A DNA stretch of 64,000 bases, taken from contig NC_135562.1 in assembly GCF_964340395.1 (NCBI RefSeq), forward strand, positions 11,058,634 through 11,122,633, written 5' to 3'. The notes below the pieces were generated by a model that was given only the letters and a program-made list of their open reading frames with translations, was not told the DNA's origin and made no database searches. Positions within the stretch are counted from its first letter, which is position 1; the number at the start of each line of letters is the position of its first letter. Positions 12,076-22,700 of this stretch are shown one piece after another. The translations under genes were made by a program, and so were the position numbers. The DNA comes from Glandiceps talaboti (lineage: Eukaryota > Hemichordata > Enteropneusta > Spengelidae).

Positions 12076-12232
12076 CCCAGTATGTGGTGGGTCTATCCTC
12101 TCCACTTGTATCTCTTGTCCTTTTCACAAATGAAGAAAACGATGACACACAGTTCCCAATGAAGTAGTCGGCTTCTCCTAAAATACCCAAATCTATCTGT
12201 GGTATGGCTGGTTTTAGGTAGTGAACTTTGAC
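12059..12232 (-). CDS. POFUT1: POFUT1 exon 7 (last coding exon)
   Basis: Codes [40 protein letters not shown] and [17 protein letters not shown], then TAA at 12061-12059. The acceptor TTATTCCACAG|GTC joins in phase 0 to exon 6, giving LQPIG-VKVHYL. The C-terminal four residues are FELE, unlike RDEF in human. Confidence 0.95.
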   Translation of the reverse strand, partial: VKVHYLKPAIPQIDLGILGEADYFIGNCVSSFSSFVKRTRDTSGEDRPTTYWGFELE

Positions 12233-15200
12233 CTGTGGAATAAATGAAAACTATTACCACTGTTCTGACAATGAAGGGAAGGAAACCCTCTAGGTTGTAG
12301 GGTTCCAATACTGTGCTAACTCACCCCTGTAGGTTGTAAGGAGTCACTTAATGTGCTAACTCACCCCTGTAGGTTGTAAGGAGTCACTTAATGTGCTAAC
12401 TCACCCCTATTGGTTGTAGAGTGTCTCTTAATGTGCTAACTCACCCCTATAGGTTGTAGGGAATCTCGGAATGTGCTAACTCACCCCTATAGGTTGTAGG
12501 GAATCTCATTATGTGCTAACTCACCCCTATAGGTTGTAGGGAATCTCGTAATGTGCTAACTCACCCCTGTAGGTTGTAGAGAGTCTCTTAAAATGCTAAC
12601 TCACCCCTATAGGTTGTAGGGAATCTCATAATATGCTAACTCACCCCTATAGGTTGTAGGGAATCTTGTAATGTGCTAACTCACCCCTATAGGTTGTAGG
12701 GAGTCTCTTATGTGCTAACTCACCCCTATAGGTTGTAGGGAATCTCTTAATGTGCTAACTCACCCCTGTAGGTTGTAAGGAGTCACTTAATGTGCTAACT
12801 CACCCCTGTAGGTTGTAAGGAGTCACTTAATGTGCTAACTCATCCTATAAGTTGTAGGGAGTCCCTTAATGTGCCAACTCACCCCTATATGTTGTAAGGA
12901 GTCACTTAATGTGCTAACTCACCCCTGTAGGTTGTAAGGAGTCACTTAATGTGCTAACTCACCCCTATAGGTTGTAGGGAATCTCTTAATGTGCTAACTC
13001 ACCCCTATAGGTTGTAGGGAATCTCTTAATGTGCTAACTCACCCCTATAGGTTGTAGGGAATCTCTTAATGTGCTAACTCACCCCTATAGGTTGTAGGGA
13101 ATCTCTTAATGTGCTAACTCACCCCTATAGGTTGTAGGGAGTCCCTTAATGTGCTAACTCACCCCTATAGGTTGTAGGGAATCTCTTAATGTGCTAACTC
13201 ACCCCTATAGGTTGTAGGGAATCTCTTAATGTGCTAACTCACCCCTATAGGTTGTAGGGAATCTCTTAATGTGCTAACTCACCCCTATAGGTTGTAGGGA
13301 ATCTCTTAATGTGCTAACTCACCCCTATAGGTTGTAAGGAGTCACTTAATGTGCTAACTCACCCCTATAGGTTGTAGGGAATCTCTTAATGTGCTAACTC
13401 ACCCCTGTAGGTTGTAAGGAGTCACTTAATGTGCTAACTCACCCCTATAGGTTGTAGGGAATCTCTTAATGTGCTAACTCACCCCTATAGGTTGTAGGGA
13501 GTCCCTTAATGTGCTAACTCACCCCTATAGGTTGTAGGGAATCTCTTAATGTGCTAACTCACCCCTATAGGTTGTAGGGAGTCCCTTAATGTGCTAACTC
13601 ACCCCTATAGGTTGTAGGGAATCTCTTAATGTGCTAACTCACCCCTATAGGTTGTAGGGAATCTCTTAATGTGCTAACTCACCCCTATAGGTTGTAGGGA
13701 ATCTCTTAATGTGCTAACTCACCCCTATAGGTTGTAGGGAATCTCTTAATGTGCTAACTCACCCCTATAGGTTGTAGGGAATCTCTTAATGTGCTAACTC
13801 ACCCCTATAGGTTGTAGGGAATCTCTTAATGTGCTAACTCACCCCTATAGGTTGTAGGGAATCTCTTAATGTGCTAACTCACCCCTATGGGTTGCAGAAA
13901 ATCTCTTAATTCTTCTTCTAATGGATCATGATCTGTTGCTATGTAGACATGTTTAGCATTGATTGCCATGACAACAGCTTTGGTTGTTTCTAAGACTCGG
14001 AGGGTTGGTGGAAAACACATTTCTGTGGATAACAACTGTCCTGGTTCAAGACACTGTGGTGATGCCATCAAGGTTTGACGACCTTCTGCAAGTCCACATG
14101 CCCGTTCCTGCAAAAGAAAATTTATCCATTTTGGTTAAACAGCAAAGTGTCTTGAACATTTAAAGTTTGATGTAACCACAGGGCTTGGAATTGGCCATAT
14201 TTGCTTACAAATATTCATTTTCTTTGTTTATTGATTAATATTACATTTTTTTTTCTTTTTAAAAATATATTTTCCCTACAAGGTGTCATGTAATAAAGTA
14301 ATGATTTGAAAAGCTGGTGTTGTGTTTTCTTTGTTGGTTTTAATAAACCAGCTTTACTATGACTACCTTATTAATTATTTATGAGTTAGGTCTACTGAGC
14401 GCCCTCAACCTTTTACTCGTCCCTGCTCACCATGAAATAGGACAAACGGGGAAAGTAAAAAAATGAATTGGAAACACTTGGCTCAGCATGTTGGAACTGC
14501 AGAGACTTGTATTACACACCATGGTTTGATAAGAACAGATTTATGGCCTCTTGATGTGTACATGAAATGCCAGGGAAACTGGAAATTTGTTTGTGAACGT
14601 GAACTATTATGTAAAGTGGCCATAAAACTGTTCTTATCAAATGATGGAATGTAATACAAGTCTCCATACTTCCAACATGCTGTACCAAATGTTATTAATC
14701 CAATTCAGTTGTTTACGTTTCCTGTTTGTAACAGATTCTGACCGTCAATGGTCCGATGTCAACAGTTGTATGAATACCAGACTGTCAAAACACTTACCCA
14801 ATCAATACCATTCCTCAAATGAATAGCAACGTATGATTCACCATCAAATAATTGTTTGATATGTGTCTGTATTTCAGTCATCATACTATCACTCCATTTT
14901 ATACATTTATGTAGTTGTCTGTTATTTTGCTGCACTGGAAACATAGCAGGAGCTCCTTTGAATGCAAACACTGGGTGAGTTGAAGGTGGGAATCTGAAAA
15001 TATAAAAATAGACAACCAATTTTTCTATCTACACATGATCTACAAATGTATACATTACCATATTGTTTGGAATGTTGTCATTTGAAATTAAGTGTTTTCG
15101 CGCTGCTTCCAGCTTATCATACGTGATTGGTTAACACTAGCAGTCCGACTCTTCCTACTACCGGTATCATTATACACACATTTATTTGTTTCATTGGTAA

Positions 15201-18200
15201 AACGTTTGGCACATGTCCATCCGGCTTGGAGAAATGCACACAGGGCTTTTGTATATTGTGCCAATCTAAGCGGCTATTTATCTGTGGTAATGCTGTAGCA
15301 GAAATCAGCCAATCGGAAAATGAAGCAAAAACAATAATAAACAGTGACAGGGTTTCAAGCAATAAATTGAAGAGCCAGTATCTCTACCTTGGGAAATACT
15401 TCGGGGGGGGGGGGGGGGGGGGGGGGGCACTAGATGTCTCTCGTAATCTCAATCCGAGATAAAATAGAAGTTAAGATAATTTTATGAATATTCGAGTCAT
15501 AAATGTAGCCTCTAGGGTCCATCTGGCCAAGTGTCATTGCTGCCAGTCCAGTTGAGTGTGGGCATAGACAACTAGCATAGACACTGTCTATCGTGTGGGC
15601 ATAGACACTGTGTATGATGTGACCTACTTTTCACATAGTGTAAACCTGGACATTTTCACTAGACTTTTTTTTTGAAAACAAAAAACACAAAAATAAGTAG
15701 TGACTAAAATGCCTTCTTGTACATGAACACAATATACCAGTCTGGTAATTAGAGAAAATTGGTCTTTAAAAACTTGCTGAAGACTGAAATAGTAAAATTT
15801 TGTAGTAGGGAAAATATCTAGGTTTACTGTATCTGTTGCATGGAAACACTGAGTGAGTTGACAGAGGGGTCTGTCGATATCGAAAAAAAACACTAATTAT
15901 TTTTATCATTTTGACATCTTTCTCTGACTATTCTGGAATTACAGCTGGTACTCCTCTGTTTGCAAGCACCATTTTATTAGTGATATTAATAGTATACATA
16001 AATTTTACCATATCTTCTAAAAGTAGTATGATGTGAGTTCAGAATTTGAACGAAAAATTTTGAACATTCAGAAATTATTCCACAGTAACTGTTTAACTTA
16101 CTGTGACATCCATTCTTGTGTAAGATGTTTGGAATATCCGTTAACATCGCCATCAATGTAACTACTCATGTGGTAAATTACATAGTCATCAAAATCGACA
16201 TTAAACGAATCCCAAAATGGTCCAAACGGATTACCTGCAAAATACAAAATTACGAAAATATTATGATAGTATCAGAATAGTAATAATATCAATACAGTAT
16301 ACTGTGGTTGTGAAGGTTCAACAGTCAGAACAGATACAATACACTATACTCTGGTTACCACACGAGGGCGCCCTAGATTTTGGCAAAATGAGTGTTAAAA
16401 TTTGTTCATGGCTGTTGATTGTATGGCAATGCACAAAACCATGAACAAAATGTGTAAAAACTCTCTGTATTCTTAGAAGAGCATTACAATAGTGGGTAGG
16501 CATGTTTTGATTACTGGTGTTCACTAGTATACATGAGGCTCCGTCAATTTAATATTTTGTTTGCCGTCCTTGAATTTCCCCAAAACCTACCAGACAGACA
16601 GAATTTAACTAATGGCACTTTACAATAAGAACAAGACAGAAATTGCGACTTCATGCATTTTGTCCCTACACTACAATGAATACTCAACAGTTCTGACCCT
16701 CATTTCTGATCCACCCAAAAAAGAATTGTGAACAGCACTCCAAGTGGCCAAACCATGAAATCTTTTGTCTTTCTGACAACTGGAATATGGTGTATTGTTG
16801 CAAGTGACTGACTCTAGCTTATAGATGGTGATTTAACTACGACCACATCAGTAAGAAACTGCTCATCCCTATAGAAATCTTGAAAGACAAAACAAACGAT
16901 AAATTTACCTTCTTTCATTTTACACGTGTCTTTTGAGTTGCTTGGCAACCAACAATAGCCATGTCTTTTCCCAACAGGCCAGTGTGAGGGCGCTAAGTGC
17001 TTAATAAAGTCTTCCATTAGGATAACTTTATGACATTTTTGTAATTCTTCAAATTTAAAAAAATCATCATATGGAACATTCCGCTGTGAAAAAAAAATGT
17101 TTTTAATAAATCTTCAGTTTTTAAATGTCAAGAAAATTATATTTGAGTCCCTGAGATTTTTCCTGTTTTTAGATAAATGAAACTGTAACCAGAAATTGTA
17201 CTGGTATGTAACAGAACATTTGCCCTACATGTAATACAGACAACAGCTACAGACTAACAGTGCTGGCAATACAAGTGTTGTAGACATAGGCAAATTTCAA
17301 CTACATAAGACAAAGGGACCACAGTTTATTTCAATGATTTATTGTCCATTTCCTTGGTAACTTCCATGATTGTACCGGGGTACTTGATATAATTGAAACA
17401 AAGAGTTACATGACAAATGAAATTCTTGCATATCACTTTCAAGTTTGTATTCTGTCCTAAGCCATCCAAAGGCCGAAATGTTAATGTAACACTGAATCAT
17501 GGTTAATATCAAAGACATAAATAAACTGACTATGAGGCAGTGTACCCTCTAAGCCAATTTGACATACCACTGACACACAATTTCTAGTGATATACCTAAC
17601 TTTGGTGTTCCCCTATCTCTTACTATGTGGCGACCGGTGTGCCCTCTAAATCAATTTGACACGCCACTCATGCACACAATTTCTTACTATGTGGTGACTG
17701 ACAAGAAATGCCAGTTTTTCTCATTTAGACTTACAACAAATTTAGCTATCATTAGAGGACTATGAGGTACTTACATACGTTCTCCATGGAGGTACTACCA
17801 TTGTCCTATTTAAGGCTTTAGCAAAGGCCAATGCACCTAGAAAGTGTTCAGCTTGATTACCAAATCTACCTACAGTGAAAACACGGTGAAAAATACATTG
17901 CATATTGTTAGATATTGGTCTATAAAGAGTACATGTTAAAAATCAGTCTGGACTCTAAACTTGTTATTATGAAACTCGTACCTGCCAAAATTTGTCTTAA
18001 TTATTTGCATGCCTGGTCCATGGACCTTGATTAGTTCCTAGGGAACTATTTCCATGACCCTCACCAGAAATGTTTTTTCTGTTGCTTTCAAAGACTGTGT
18101 ATATATTTTTCTTCTCTTGTGGAATATATTTCAATTTCAATTTCAATATATCAATAGATGTGTGTTTTTAAAATGGTCATATGGATGGCAAATGACTACT

Positions 18201-19168
18201 AGTATTTCTCTGGGATTTTTAATTGATAAAACAGCTCTACTATGTTTTTTCTACTTGGAAAAACAATGTGAAATAACATATACCAAGCCATCGTTTGTAA
18301 TTCTCAATAAATTGCAAAAATATTGAAAATGTGTAAAATGTTTGTTATTGTACGGACATTGTACAAAATCACAAACATTTCATACACTTTTTATGAGTTT
18401 TTTTTTTGCAATATATTGAATTGCAAACATAGACTTGTAACTATGTAGTCTCGGTTCGGTTACCCAGACTCTCACCGCTGGGGGCTCTGCCTATGAGAGC
18501 TCCCCAAACAAGCGTCTGGGGAAATGAGATTCCTACTCGCCCGCAATGGAAGTAGGTATTAGAGCAGTGCATGCTGGGGAATACTTCATGTCCAACATTG
18601 CAGGCTGAACGATTTAGGTACCTTCACTACAGACTATCACTTCTCAAGTGACTGACATATATTAATTACAACAAACAGGCCTTATAAGCCCATTTTTTAT
18701 GCTTGGAAGAAATGTAGTGACTTCCATCACAGGGTAGTTGGAACGTGGTTTTCACAGACTCTCGCCTGAGTGGTCTTGTAGAATTTGTATTTGCATATCA
18801 TTTGCATGCAAGTATGCAATAATGTTTTCAGTATTGCACTGCATGCAATGAAAATACCATTGTTATGTGTGTGAACCAGTACAAGTAATCTACGGTCTAT
18901 ATGTAATACATATATTAACTGAAATCACACATGTCATGAAAGAATACAACTTACCCATACATGGACAGTACATCACGTAACCATAAGAATCCCACTCTGG
19001 TAATTTTGTTGCTATGCCAACATTTAGTTGTTTTTTGCTATCAATTTCAAATACATCATCTTCAATGAAAATTAACACTGGTTCTTCAGATTCATCACTT
19101 TGCTCAGACTCGTTTCCATAGGCAACCACGGAAAACAAAGCAATGAACGAAAATAGTAAACGCAGCAT
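12059..19168 (-). CDS. POFUT1: GDP-fucose protein O-fucosyltransferase 1, complete seven-exon gene
   Basis: The enzyme transfers fucose from GDP-fucose to Ser/Thr of EGF-like repeats (for example in Notch) in the ER lumen. Exons by coordinate: 19168-18955, 17869-17775, 17083-16909, 16234-16102, 14993-14798, 14107-13883, 12232-12059. All borders are GT-AG and phases join to 403 codons; human POFUT1 has 388. Family hallmarks: [20 protein letters not shown] at 67-86, LNRT glycosylation site at N92, [14 protein letters not shown] near 158-171, [10 protein letters not shown] near 218-227, HLRNGIDW at 264-271 (R266 and D270 match human R240 and D244), [14 protein letters not shown], and [26 protein letters not shown] at 362-387 (R386 in the conserved position). 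A signal peptide spans about 1-18. Odd points: about 40 acidic residues between signal peptide and domain, and a FELE C-terminus instead of a KDEL-like signal. The start could also be a Met seven codons upstream (19189). Confidence 0.95.
12287..13910 (-). repeat. 40-bp minisatellite built from the POFUT1 exon 6 end plus its splice donor
   Basis: About forty tandem 40-bp units. In the gene's sense each runs TTAAGAGATTCCCTACAACC then TATAGGGGTGAGTTAGCACA. The genuine exon end plus donor (at 13910-13871) differs from the main unit at only 4 of 40 positions, so each unit carries an intact GGG|GTGAGT. The array fills intron 6 except the last ~55 nt before exon 7. Units near the exon are nearly uniform; those near 12300-12950 are mixed (variants with GTAAGGAGTCACT, GTAGGGAGTCCCT and a few gaps). 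Confidence 0.95.
13883..14107 (-). CDS. POFUT1: POFUT1 exon 6 (its end is the seed of the minisatellite)
   Basis: Codes residues 272-346: [20 protein letters not shown] ... [20 protein letters not shown] then LQPIG. The acceptor is TTTTGCAG|GAA. The last base 13883 is followed by GTGAGT (13882-13877). The last 27 nt plus the donor form the unit of the adjoining array, so the true exon end is the first of about forty donor-like sites. Confidence 0.95.
14415..14740. mobile_element. Foldback element in POFUT1 intron 5
   Basis: The arms are at about 14415-14550 and 14612-14740. The left arm read in reverse complement (GGCCATAAATCTGTTCTTAT, TGTAATACAAGTCTC, TTCCAACATGCTG) matches the right arm (GGCCATAAAACTGTTCTTAT, TGTAATACAAGTCTC, TTCCAACATGCTG). 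No coding sequence inside. Confidence 0.75.
14798..14993 (-). CDS. POFUT1: POFUT1 exon 5 (catalytic loop)
   Basis: Codes residues 206-271: [33 protein letters not shown], then [12 protein letters not shown] with the catalytic Arg266. The acceptor is TTTTCAG|A and the donor TGG|GTAAGT. Decayed copies of this exon lie in the preceding intron. Confidence 0.95.
15403..15427 (+). repeat. Run of 25 G residues in POFUT1 intron 4
   Basis: Uninterrupted poly-G on the plus strand (poly-C in the transcript). It could form G-quadruplexes in the DNA template strand, and is prone to length error in assembly. Confidence 0.95.
15835..15882 (-). pseudogene. Decayed copy of the start of POFUT1 exon 5
   Basis: In the gene's sense, ACAG then TCAACTCACTCAGTGTTTCC matches exon 5's acceptor region (TTCAG) and TCAACTCACCCAGTGTTTGC. 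About 30 of 38 positions agree in a by-eye alignment. The frame is lost. Confidence 0.45.
15938..15985 (-). pseudogene. Decayed copy of the middle of POFUT1 exon 5
   Basis: In the gene's sense it reads [13 protein letters not shown] then a stop, against [14 protein letters not shown] in the true exon 5. The nucleotide match is clearest at GTG-TTGCA, GAGGAG and ATTCCAGA. With the 15835-15882 copy it suggests one or two old partial exon duplications in intron 4. Confidence 0.4.
16102..16234 (-). CDS. POFUT1: POFUT1 exon 4
   Basis: Codes [20 protein letters not shown] and then [20 protein letters not shown] and EWMS (162-205). The second human N-glycosylation site (FNKS) is absent. The acceptor is TTGCAG|GT and the donor CA|GTAAGT. 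Confidence 0.92.
16909..17083 (-). CDS. POFUT1: POFUT1 exon 3
   Basis: Codes [20 protein letters not shown] and onward to CKMKEG (104-162). It matches the family's ...LEDFM-KLAPTHWP...CPMKEG stretch, here [20 protein letters not shown]. The acceptor is TTTCACAG|CGG and the donor G|GTAAAT. Confidence 0.93.
17535..17700. repeat. Two-copy tandem duplication in POFUT1 intron 2
   Basis: The phrase GTGTACCCTCTAAGCCAATTTG followed by ACATACCACTGACACACAATTTC recurs about 100 bp on as GTGTGCCCTCTAAATCAATTTG. Both are followed by TTACTATGTGGYGAC. Confidence 0.6.
17775..17869 (-). CDS. POFUT1: POFUT1 exon 2
   Basis: Codes [20 protein letters not shown], then [12 protein letters not shown] (72-103), the GDP-fucose-binding N-terminal motif. 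The acceptor is TGTAG|GT and the donor TAT|GTAAGT, in phase with both neighbours. Confidence 0.93.
18005..18165 (+). mobile_element. Degenerate SINE-like element with (ATTTCA)n tail
   Basis: Shares TTTCCATGACCCTCACCAGAA, a T-rich middle with TTCTTCTC, and a GTGGAAtatATTTCAATTTC tail with the element at 49885-50040. The same order and a repetitive 3' tail in two places suggest a non-autonomous retroelement. It lies in POFUT1 intron 1, opposite to the gene. Confidence 0.45.
18172..18425. mobile_element. Diverged copy of the ~345-bp TTAA-flanked MITE family
   Basis: It carries GGTCATATGGATGG, TTTTTAATTGATAAAACA, CTACTTGGAAAAACAATGTG and TTTGTTATTGTACG in the same order as the intact copies at 33619-33963 and 62824-63169. 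Its right half is shorter and diverged. Confidence 0.7.
18955..19168 (-). CDS. POFUT1: POFUT1 exon 1
   Basis: Encodes residues 1-71 plus one base of codon 72. It starts [18 protein letters not shown], a good signal peptide, then an acidic stretch rich in Glu/Asp/Ser, then the domain start (GYVMYCPCM). The donor is G|GTAAGT. The upstream in-frame Met (19189) would add MYSSWLI in front of the signal peptide; the shorter start gives a cleaner signal. Confidence 0.9.
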
Positions 19169-19189
19169 AATTAACCAGGAACTGTACAC

Positions 19190-19514
19190 TCCGAAGAACT
19201 TTTTATTCTAATAACACCTAGTAGGAGAAATATACACAGACAAATAAAAATAACTATAAATATCTTATTCACAAAATGTATGAAGTATAAATGTTTGAAT
19301 AAAATCATACATTTAAAAAATAACAACAAGTGTAGTAGTACATTTATTTCCTGTTTCAACTCCATTTGCAACAATCACCAATGTTAAGATAAACAATCGC
19401 AATCAATCCATCGACCCAATCACCAATAATCAATCAGTCATTAAGTTCATTAATCAATTTGTCAATTCAAATCTCTTAATCGATAGACCAATCAATGTAA
19501 AGAGTTATATCATA
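19190..19514. other. POFUT1 5' flank
   Basis: No gene and no convincing promoter element could be placed. AT-rich, with short CAATCAAT-like reiterations near 19390-19500. Confidence 0.3.
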
Positions 19515-19745
19515 GTTCACTCACTCACTCACTCACTCATTCATTCATTCATTCATTCATTCATTCACGGCACCCCACCCAATCATCGCGCACCGGTGCA
19601 CCAGGAACTCACTCTCGATCAAACAATCAATGCAAAGAGTTATATTATAGTTCACTCACTCACTCACTCACTCACTCACTCATTCATTCATTCACGACAC
19701 CCCATACAACCACCGGTGCACCAGGAACTCACTCTCGATCAAACA
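19515..19745 (+). repeat. Tandem duplication (~130 bp) containing (CACT)n and (CATT)n tracts
   Basis: Two copies share AAAGAGTTATATYATAGTTC, a CACT run, a CATT run, CCACCGGTGCACCAGGAACT or its near variant, and CACTCTCGATCAAACAATCAA. The tetranucleotide tracts differ in length between copies. Confidence 0.85.
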
Positions 19746-22700
19746 ATCAAGGAAAACAACCATCAAGGATAAGTCTGCCAAGTAAAACAAATTTACGTCA
19801 ATCACAAAACATTTTGTGTCGGTGATTCAAAGAAAATATAATGTATAACCTTTAAAATGGAGGATCACAAATCAATGGTTACATATACGGTACTTGCAAG
19901 TTCACGATGAGACGTTGTATGCAGATCTCGACATGCAAAACAAGCACGTAAATAAAACAGCTGTCTGGAGCAGCTGCCACACACTCTGCATTTCATGTTG
20001 TGTCAAAGGTTACGATGCGACCTAAGACACATTTTTACTAAATTTTTAGATTATTTCAGGACTGTCTTTCATTAATGTAAAATCAAATACATAGAATTTG
20101 ATTTCAATCGATGAAACGATTAATAAACACAGTACATTAAGATTATGAAGGCAAATTTAAGGTCAGAAGTCAAAGTTGAACAAATATGTTAATTAGTGGG
20201 AGGGCACAAGTAAGGACATTTGGTAGAGAAGTATGCAACATGGCGTAATGAAGCTAACAAGGTTCGTACATTGTTGATGTAATTTTCTCCATAAAATAGT
20301 GACTATGTGAGTTGCTAAAGTTTCTTAAGCACGCATTCATGTTTAAAATTTGATTCGTAGTATTATTTGCACAGTTCTTTCGCGCAGAGTCGATATTTCA
20401 CAACTTCTTTGAGCGAGGTCAATATTGGAATGCAGAAACTTACTCTCATTGACATGAATGATATCCATATTAAGGAGTGAACAGTCCATTTAAATTTAAT
20501 TCGTGAAGTTAGAAATATCTTTATAAAAGACACAATTGTCTTGTAAAATTAGAGCGATCCAATTTAATAATTGCGTCCCCACAGTAACACAACAAAAGAG
20601 GGTCTAAGGAATCAACCAACTTTATAGGGTGTTGTTTTATCACTTCTTTTTTTGCTTCTCTCAGCGTTCCTTTACTTGTTGTTAGTTGATGATGAATCAG
20701 CTAACGGCGTCATCTCTGGATGGCGTACGTGTAATTTGATGCCATCAACAGCTTGCAGAGCTGCAGATGTCAATCAAAGAGGCGCTACCGACAGTGTGTC
20801 GTGGTTGCTCGCTTTGCAACATCTTAATGTGATGACCGTATAGCTATCATGTTATTTTTCCGTGATGAGTTTACCATGTTATTTTTTTAATTTTTTTTTT
20901 AATTTTGATATTGTTGGTATCTCAATTCCTATGTCATATCTCTATTTGTGTTGGTAGCACATTCTGTATGCCATAAAATTTTATATTTAAAAAAGCAAAT
21001 GTCGTAAGCATGACAGTGTGAATAATTCATCAAGATATTAACTGTTCTTGTAGCTCCTATTTATGACACTGCAAAAATGATAAGGAAATGATTCATATAC
21101 ATATTATAAAAATATGTATGGTATGTATTAGTAATTAACTACATCATGATCATTTCACTGTTATTTTTTTCTGCATTGAAGTTGTAAAGCATAGATTTTT
21201 CAAACTAAAGTAGGTAGTCATTCAAACATCTGCCCACTGCACCACACCTTTAAAGGCCCAGTTAAAATCAGGAATTGAAATTTAAGAGTGAAAAACAGTT
21301 GTATACCAGAGCTTTAGAAAACATTTTGTCCATAACAGAAGAATAATACTATGTAAGGCCTAAAAAAAAGTAATTGTTTGGTTCCGGTTACCCGACCCCA
21401 CCTAGCTTTTCACTGCCGACCCTAAACTTTTTGTTACATATTCGAGAAAAAAATAATGAAATCATAAAAATAGTGAAGTCTCACGAGAAATAGTGGCTGT
21501 GGAAACTGACATCAACTTAAAAAGACAAAATAAAACTGTTCTTCCAATCTGTAATGGCTATACATCTGATAGGAAGAAATAAACAACACAGAGACCATTT
21601 GGAAAACAATGGAAAACTTGAACTAGACACTCACACAGAAAAAAATATATAACAAAATAAAATTAAAAAATCTACCTACCCCACCTATTCTAAAATTGAG
21701 CGTAATTGGAACCACACAATTTTTTTTGTTAGGCTTAATCTGAATGACTGATAAGAAAACACTAATGCAAGAACCTGGGATTGAAACCCTGGCCTTTAAA
21801 TGTGGTTTGCTGTGACTAAACTTTGACAGCATTAATGTTGGTTGATGTACACCCCACTGGCCAAAACTGACATCAAAATTACAACCCTTGAAAAAACATG
21901 AGTGCATTTGCTTGAATGAAGTGAGCCAAGGAAAGACTTCACCCAAAGATAAAATTAGGTAAACACAACTATACAACTGATACAAGAATAACAGCAGGTG
22001 CTTTTGATGCCAGCTTCACACATTGTTTTCAGCAGTTTGTTTATATCTATGGAACAGTAACAGGCTACTCAGTGTTATAATGTGTAGTGTTCAATCAGTA
22101 AAACAGAGTGGTGGGATCTAGGCTCCTATAGTGTTTATGCTTTGATAAGTTACCTATACTAATTGCATTGCATATAGACTAATATCTTTGCATGAACTTG
22201 TCTCATTCTTGCTTACCCCAAGCAAGCAAACACACCGGTATTTTTATGCAGGTTGTATATATACTGAATAATGACTAAATGTATGGCCTAGAGAGACCCA
22301 TCACCAGCTTCAAATCTGGCAATGTAGGATCAGATTTGAAAGCCAACAACAAGTTTCTGGGCTTGACTAAATAAATAGGGAAGAGAAAAACCACTCACAC
22401 TGTGTGTGTGTGTGTGGTAACTTTCAACACACCATCATCGTAGAAGTAGATTTTGATGGAGAAATGATGTTAGAACAAACAAATGAAAGACAGTCCTTCC
22501 CATATGCCTCTTTAAAGCCATTAAGTGTGATGTTTATTTGTCTGTGTAAAAACAACACATAACCTGATTATGTTGACCTTATCTGGGGTGTAGGTTACTG
22601 TGTACTGACAACATGGTGTACGAGTCAAGGTGAATACAAATACCAGACTCATCAGTTCTTGTGTTATCTCATTCCAACACATTGCACGCTCTCTAAAGTT

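Noticed and set aside
12287-13910. CRISPR-like array
   Set aside because: Units are directly adjacent without variable spacers, the genome is animal, and the unit derives from the exon end.
15624-15893. 89-codon frame in POFUT1 intron 4 as a new exon
   Set aside because: Only the short part like exon 5 has meaning, and there in a shifted frame; the rest is intronic.
20652-20843. 63-codon frame in a locally GC-richer patch
   Set aside because: No motif, no neighbour exon and no clear splice sites; kept only as a note.
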